Under the pieces are notes generated by a model, which saw only the letters and a list, made by a program, of their open reading frames with translations, was not told the DNA's origin and made no database searches. A stretch of 64,000 nucleotides of DNA from Aquibium microcysteis. Its GTDB lineage: Bacteria; Pseudomonadota; Alphaproteobacteria; Rhizobiales; Rhizobiaceae. The position numbers and the translations under genes are program-made. Location: assembly GCF_014495845.1 (NCBI RefSeq), contig NZ_CP061080.1:6045264-6109263 (forward strand), written 5' to 3'. Below, one piece after another: positions 59,795 through 64,000 of the stretch. Positions within the stretch are counted from its first letter, which is position 1. Every line of letters starts with the position of its first letter.

Positions 59795-61383
59795 GAGCGG
59801 CCCTCGTCGCGGCCGTTCTCCAGCACCGGGAGCCGGAAGGAGAAGGTCGCGCCCGCTCCCGCGCCCGGCTCCAGCCACAGCTGGCCCCCATGCGCCTCGA
59901 TCACCGTGCGGCAGACCATCAGCCCCATGCCCATGCCGTCGGACTTCGTGGAGTAGAACGGATCGAAGATCCGGGCGGCCTGCGGCTGCGCGACGCCCGG
60001 CCCGTTGTCGGCGAACGAGATCACCGCCCAGCTGCTCTCGCGGCGGCAGCGGATCGTGACCAGCCGTTCGCGACCGACGAAGCCGCGCAGCGCCTCGAGC
60101 GCATTGGTGACGAGGTTGCAGACCACCTGCTCCAGCTGGATCCGGTTTCCCGACACCGGAACCGGCTCCCCGAAGGACTCGACTGCGATACGGACGCCCG
60201 CGCGCGCCACGTCGTAGCGCAGCCGGTCGAGCGCTTCGTCCAGCACGACGGCGAGGTCGAGCCGCTCCCGCTCGCCGCCCGCCTTGCGGAAGATGCCGCG
60301 CGTCTCCTCGACGATCCGGCCGGCCCGGTGGCCGTCGCCGACGATGTCCCGCAGGGCTTCCTTCGCTTCCGGGACGTGCGGCTCGGGTCTTTCCAGCCAT
60401 CGCAGCGCGGCATAGGCGTTGGTGACCATGCTGGACAGGGGCTGATTGATCTCGTGGGCGATCGAGGCCGAGAGCGCTTCCATGACCGTCAGCCGCGCCT
60501 CGCGATCCTGCCTGTCGCGGGCCGTCGCGTCCGCCAGACGGGCATAGAGGAGCGCGGTCTGGGAGACCAGCACCGTCAGCACCATGCTCGCCGACGCGAG
60601 CCCCAGCACGCGCCCGGCCCACCAGCCGATCGTCAGCCGCGTCCCGCCGGAAACATAGGACAGGAGGAACAGTTCCATCGCGAGCGTCAGCACGACTACG
60701 GTTACCCACAGGTTGAGGACCGATCTGCGGGCGGCGAGCAGCATCCCGGCCGCAAGCACGTAGAGCGTCATCGCCGCTGCCGGCACGTAGGACCAGAGCG
60801 GCGTGACCTCGCGGGAATTGGCCATGAACCGGGGCAGCCCGTCGAAGCCCGACAGGGCGAGCACCGAGACGGCGATCGCCGCCACGGCGACGGCGAAGAC
60901 GCAGGCCAGGAGGGCGCCCTTCGACTGGCCGGAGCCGGCTTCCGGCCCGTCCGCGAGCCGCAGCGCGGCATAGGCAGCGAGCGAGGAGGCGAAACCCAGC
61001 CGGCGGACGGCCGCGAGCGTTGCCGTGCTCTGGACGTCGACGTCGAGGCCGAGCGCCGGGAAAACGCCGGGAAACGAGATCGCCCACGGGATCGCCAGCA
61101 GCCCGGAAAAGAGGTAGCCCGCCGCCAGCACCGTCACCGCGCGGTGGCGCGACAGCGTCAGCGTGGCGAAGAGCAGCACGCCCGTCATGATCTCCACGAC
61201 CGCAAGCGCGGCGGCATAGGCCGGCAGGACGGGCTCGGTCCCGTCGAGCCGGACGTCCGCGAAAGGGATCGCAACGAGCGTGGCGCAGCCGAGCGACGCC
61301 GCGATCCCCGTCGCCAGCATCGTCTGCGGCCGGGTCGGCGGCGTGTTCGAAACGAGATAAGGCTGCAGTTCCAGTCCCGTCAC
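59791..61383 (-). CDS. MASE4-type membrane sensor histidine kinase
   Basis: 530 residues from GTG 61383. N-terminal integral-membrane sensor of about eight helices (residues 20-270; 'LLFATLTLSRHRAVTVLAAG', 'PWAISFPGVFPALGLDVDVQ', 'YVSGGTRLTIGWWAGRVLG') like the MASE4 domain; HisKA with 'SASIAHEINQPLSSMVTNAY'; HATPase with 'NLVTNALEALRGF', 'FADNGPGV', 'DGMGMGLMVCRTVIEAHGG'. The HEINQPL box and genomic order match FixL-like kinases paired with FixJ regulators. Input signal unknown. Confidence 0.92.
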   Translation of the reverse strand: MTGLELQPYLVSNTPPTRPQTMLATGIAASLGCATLVAIPFADVRLDGTEPVLPAYAAALAVVEIMTGVLLFATLTLSRHRAVTVLAAGYLFSGLLAIPWAISFPGVFPALGLDVDVQSTATLAAVRRLGFASSLAAYAALRLADGPEAGSGQSKGALLACVFAVAVAAIAVSVLALSGFDGLPRFMANSREVTPLWSYVPAAAMTLYVLAAGMLLAARRSVLNLWVTVVVLTLAMELFLLSYVSGGTRLTIGWWAGRVLGLASASMVLTVLVSQTALLYARLADATARDRQDREARLTVMEALSASIAHEINQPLSSMVTNAYAALRWLERPEPHVPEAKEALRDIVGDGHRAGRIVEETRGIFRKAGGERERLDLAVVLDEALDRLRYDVARAGVRIAVESFGEPVPVSGNRIQLEQVVCNLVTNALEALRGFVGRERLVTIRCRRESSWAVISFADNGPGVAQPQAARIFDPFYSTKSDGMGMGLMVCRTVIEAHGGQLWLEPGAGAGATFSFRLPVLENGRDEGRS

Positions 61384-61446
61384 CCCTTCAGCGATCTGCG
61401 GCCGTCACGGTAGCGGAATTGCGGGACCTTGCCGAGGGCGATGAAT

Positions 61447-62331
61447 CTACCGGCCTGCCGATTGCCGCAGCACCTCGTCGAGCAGCGGGTTGGGGAAGCG
61501 CCGCTGCAGCGTCACCGCGAGAAAGCTTTCGCGGATGCCGTCGAGCGTCGCCGCTTCCACGAGGAAGCCCGCCTCCAGCTCGTCGCGCACGACGATCGGC
61601 GGGATGACGGCGAGGCCGGCATCCTCGCGGGCGAGCAGACGCAGCATGGCCATGTCGTCGGCCTCGGCCGCCACGGTCGGCGCGAGACCGAGCCGCGCGG
61701 TGAGCGCGTCGAAGGCCGCGCGCAGCGCCGTGTCCGGCGCGGGCAGGATCAGCGGCTCGGCGGCGATCAGATCGGCGAGGCTTCGCGGTTCCGGCCCGAC
61801 CCGGCGGGGCGTGCCGATCATTCCGACGGGCTGTTCGTCGAGCCTGTGGATCAGCCAGGGGCTGGACGCGTCGCGCGCCGGCGCCAGGTTGGTCAGGACG
61901 ACGTCGAGTGCCAGCCCTTCCAGTCCGCGCAGCAGTTCGGCCTGGCTGCCCGAGCGCAGCACCACCTCGACGTCGGGCCGCCCGATCAGCGGCCGCAGGA
62001 ACCGGATCTGGAAGTTGCGCGACAGCGTCGCCAGCGCGCCGACCCGCAGCGCCCGCCGCGTCCGCCCGGTCTCCCGCAGCGTGGCGGTGAGGTCGTCGGC
62101 GGCGCGAAAGATCGCCTCGGCATGGTCGAGCGCGATCCGCCCGGCCTCCGTCAGGACCAGACCGCGGCCGCGGCGCTCGAACAGCGCATGGCCGAGGCTG
62201 TCCTCGAGCGTGCGGATCTGGGTGGAGAGCGCCGATTGCGACAGGTTCAGCTTCCCGGCCGCCCGTGTCAGCGTGCCATCGGTCGCCACGGCGCGGAACA
62301 GGCGCAAATGGTGCAGGTTCAGCAGGGACAT
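61447..62331 (-). CDS. LysR-family regulator beside dabB
   Basis: 294 residues from ATG 62331: HTH in 'LNLHHLRLFRAVATDGTLTR' and 'AAGKLNLSQSALSTQIRTLE', then the LysR effector domain ('RALRVGALATLSRNFQIRFL', 'AEADDMAMLRLLAREDAGLA'), of the NhaR/LysR type often found divergent from DAB or NDH-like loci. Divergent from dabB with a 97-bp AT-rich region between, the standard LysR arrangement, so it probably controls dabB and itself, perhaps by CO2/bicarbonate status. Confidence 0.9.
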   Translation of the reverse strand: MSLLNLHHLRLFRAVATDGTLTRAAGKLNLSQSALSTQIRTLEDSLGHALFERRGRGLVLTEAGRIALDHAEAIFRAADDLTATLRETGRTRRALRVGALATLSRNFQIRFLRPLIGRPDVEVVLRSGSQAELLRGLEGLALDVVLTNLAPARDASSPWLIHRLDEQPVGMIGTPRRVGPEPRSLADLIAAEPLILPAPDTALRAAFDALTARLGLAPTVAAEADDMAMLRLLAREDAGLAVIPPIVVRDELEAGFLVEAATLDGIRESFLAVTLQRRFPNPLLDEVLRQSAGR

Positions 62332-62428
62332 AATTCGATCTGATAGAACTATATCTCCTATATTATGTATTTTTCTGGAAGTTCGGCAAGCGCTATCTCC
62401 GGCCCATCCCGCCAATCGGAGATCCGGA
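62332..62428. promoter_or_regulatory. LysR / dabB divergent control region
   Basis: 97 bp, markedly AT-rich at 62340-62375. It holds a dyad ATAG-AA-CTAT at 62343-62352 and a second ATAT-N5-ATAT at 62351-62363, the type of partial symmetry LysR regulators bind. The Shine-Dalgarno GGAG before dabB is at its right end. Confidence 0.5.
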
Positions 62429-63985
62429 ATGCCCATGCTGCCCCTGCCTTTGCTGGCCGCGCCCTTGCTGCTGGCCGTCGCGGCCGTCTTCCTCCTGCGT
62501 CCGGGGGCGCGACCCGGGAGCTTGCCGCGCCTGGCCGAAGCGGCCGCCCTGGCGGCTCTCGCGCTCGCCCTGGCCGGCATCGTCCAGGTCGCGACCGGTG
62601 GAACGACGGAACTGGCGTTCGGACCGCAGGGCATCCTCTCCTTCCGGCTCGACGCGGTCGGTGCGACCATGGCGGCTCTCGTCTCCTTCGTCGGCTGGGT
62701 CGTGGTGCGGTATTCGCGCAGCTACCTCGACGGCGAGGCGCGCGAGGGCTCCTTCCATGGCCTGATGCTCGCCGCGCTCGCCGCCGTGCTCCTGCTCGTG
62801 CAGGCCGGCAGTCTGGCGCTGATGCTCCTCGTCTTCGTGACGATCGGCGTCGTGCTCCGGCGGCTCCTGATGTTCTACCCCGGCCGCCCGGAGGCGCGGC
62901 GGGCAGCGGCCAAGTTCTCGCTCGTCTGGCACGGCGGCGACCTCCTGCTCGCGCTCGCCGCGGCGCTGTTCTGGATTGCCTACGGCACCACCGATCTCGC
63001 GACGCTCGCACAGTCCGTCGCCCTCGCCATGCCGCCGGCCGCTCAGGTCGCGGTGGCGCTGGTGGTGATCGCCGCCGCCCTCAAGACGGCGGCCTTCCCG
63101 CTGCACGGCTGGCTGACCGAGGTCATGGAGGCGCCGACGCCGGTCTCCGCCCTGCTGCACGCCGGCATCATCAATGCGGGCGGCGTGCTCCTGATCCGGC
63201 TCGCCGAGCCGGTTCAGGCGAGCCCGGGCGCCATGGCGGCGCTGGTCATGCTCGGCGGCTTCACCGCACTCTTCGGCGCCATGGTGATGCTGACGCAGAG
63301 CGCGGTGAAGACCGCGCTCGCCTGGTCGACCGTGAGCCAGATGGGCTTCATGCTGCTGCAGTGCGGCCTCGGGCTCTGGACGCTGGCGCTGCTGCACATC
63401 GTCGCCCATTCGCTCTACAAGGCGCATGCCTTCCTGGCGGCGGGCGGCGCGGTCGAAGCGGTCGCCGCCACGCGGCGCCCCGGTCCCGTCGCGGTGCCTG
63501 GCGGCGGGGCCGTCCTGCGCGCCTTCGCGCTGGCGCTCGCCGTCTATGCCGTCGTGGCGCTCGTCTTCGGCTGGTTCGCCGCGCCCAAGGCGCCGCAGGC
63601 GCTGGCGCTGGGAGCCATCCTGATCTTCGGCGTGGCCTATCTGGTGGCGCAGGGCCTGGCCGACGCCGCGCCGGCAGCGCTCACGCGGCGGACGGGCCTC
63701 GCCGCGCTCGCCGCCGCCTTCGGCTATTTCGGCTTCCACGTGCTCGCCGGCCTGCTCTGGGGCGCCAGCCTTCCCGCCCCGCCCGCACCGGGGCCGCTGG
63801 AATGGGCGCTCGTCGTCGTCGCCGTCGGCTCCTTCGGGCTGATCGCCGTGGCGCAGTCGCTGTTCCCGCTCTGGGCGCATCACCCCGCCGCCGCGGGGCT
63901 GCGCGTCCACGTCGCCAACGGCCTCTATCTCAACGCCGCCGTGGACCGCCTCATCGGCGGGTTCCGGACCTCGAAGACCCTCTGA
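62429..63985 (+). CDS. dabB: DabB-type proton-conducting membrane subunit (NuoL-like) of a DAB inorganic-carbon complex
   Basis: 518 residues from ATG 62429 (a second ATG at 62435). About 13 membrane helices with the proton-pumping core of NuoL/MrpA proteins: 'KTAAFPLHGWLTEVMEAPTP', 'VSALLHAGIINAGGVLLIRL', 'VKTALAWSTVSQMGFMLLQC', 'HIVAHSLYKAHAFLAAG'. The isolated setting, size and divergent LysR gene fit DabB, which with DabA (a carbonic-anhydrase-like protein) uses the proton gradient to drive CO2 hydration and bicarbonate accumulation. A GGAG follows the stop, 13 bp before the window edge, where dabA is expected. An Mrp or NDH subunit is the alternative. Confidence 0.88.
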   Translation: MPMLPLPLLAAPLLLAVAAVFLLRPGARPGSLPRLAEAAALAALALALAGIVQVATGGTTELAFGPQGILSFRLDAVGATMAALVSFVGWVVVRYSRSYLDGEAREGSFHGLMLAALAAVLLLVQAGSLALMLLVFVTIGVVLRRLLMFYPGRPEARRAAAKFSLVWHGGDLLLALAAALFWIAYGTTDLATLAQSVALAMPPAAQVAVALVVIAAALKTAAFPLHGWLTEVMEAPTPVSALLHAGIINAGGVLLIRLAEPVQASPGAMAALVMLGGFTALFGAMVMLTQSAVKTALAWSTVSQMGFMLLQCGLGLWTLALLHIVAHSLYKAHAFLAAGGAVEAVAATRRPGPVAVPGGGAVLRAFALALAVYAVVALVFGWFAAPKAPQALALGAILIFGVAYLVAQGLADAAPAALTRRTGLAALAAAFGYFGFHVLAGLLWGASLPAPPAPGPLEWALVVVAVGSFGLIAVAQSLFPLWAHHPAAAGLRVHVANGLYLNAAVDRLIGGFRTSKTL

Positions 63986-64000
63986 TCGACGGAGATCGAC

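Noticed and set aside
1..64000. Mobile elements, prophage, CRISPR or defence islands
   Set aside because: No transposase, integrase, direct-repeat array, tRNA-adjacent att site or Cas/restriction gene was seen; base composition looks uniform apart from short AT-rich promoters.

Overview
The window is about 64 kb of GC-rich chromosomal DNA, almost fully coding. It has no tRNA or rRNA gene, IS element, prophage or CRISPR array that I can recognise. The gene content (lptD-lptG-lptF beside pepA-holC; pgsA-moaD-moaE downstream of uvrC; purM-purN divergent from a pgsA paralogue, a PerM-like gene and hdaA; HWE kinase; FixJ/NarL regulators; Omp25-like barrel) points to an alphaproteobacterium of the Hyphomicrobiales (Rhizobiales), probably near Phyllobacteriaceae/Mesorhizobium. 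The genus is inference.

Layout. (1) 1-6.8 kb: LPS transport genes lptF-lptG-lptD (minus; lptD runs off the left edge), divergent from pepA-holC. (2) 7-13 kb: small membrane protein, crotonase homologue coupled to an ABC-F ATPase, secreted Gly-rich/collagen-like repeat protein, DinB-like protein, GST, and ndk with a good promoter and a terminator. (3) 13-25 kb: PAS-GGDEF-EAL protein, the SDR-uvrC-pgsA-moaD-moaE operon, Omp25-like barrel, second GST, a secreted protein, rlmJ, and a bis-MGD molybdoenzyme. (4) 25.2-40.6 kb: the most distinctive part, a catabolic island. A tightly coupled minus-strand operon carries a complete Liv-type ABC importer (livJHMGF) followed by an SDR, a ketopantoate-reductase-like enzyme, a MaoC hydratase and a class III CoA-transferase. 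A TIM-barrel isomerase gene and a lacI-type regulator follow. The plus-strand operon then encodes a 2-keto-4-pentenoate hydratase-like enzyme, a crotonase, an acyl-CoA dehydrogenase, an AroE-like dehydrogenase and a Gfo/Idh/MocA oxidoreductase. The 8-bp palindrome GATGCATC (plus one near match) recurs in exactly the two regulatory regions of this island, suggesting one LacI-family regulon. (5) 40.8-51.2 kb: acetamidase/formamidase, LysE exporter, small secreted protein, a divergent NarL regulator and 7TMR-DISM histidine kinase whose 5' ends overlap, purN-purM, a second CDP-alcohol phosphatidyltransferase, PerM-like permease, HdaA, FecR-domain protein. (6) 51.5-61.4 kb: an HWE histidine kinase gene behind an EcfG-type (general stress) promoter motif; then a minus-strand run of isochorismatase-like hydrolase, XapX, YtcJ-like amidohydrolase, MFS transporter and a haloperoxidase-like hydrolase with two start sites; then a MASE4 kinase-FixJ regulator-lone receiver trio. 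(7) 61.4-64 kb: a LysR regulator divergent from dabB, the membrane subunit of a DAB-type inorganic carbon accumulation complex, with dabA expected just beyond the right edge.

How the genes work together. The catabolic island reads as import of an organic acid by the Liv system, activation by CoA transfer, then dehydrogenation, hydration and oxidation of the acyl-CoA. AroE-like, MocA-like and TIM-barrel enzymes suggest a hydroaromatic or cyclitol-like substrate. The actual substrate cannot be read from the sequence. The Mo-cofactor genes moaD/moaE could serve the nearby molybdoenzyme. The kinase/regulator sets, the GSR-type promoter and the DAB locus suggest a free-living, environmentally versatile bacterium.
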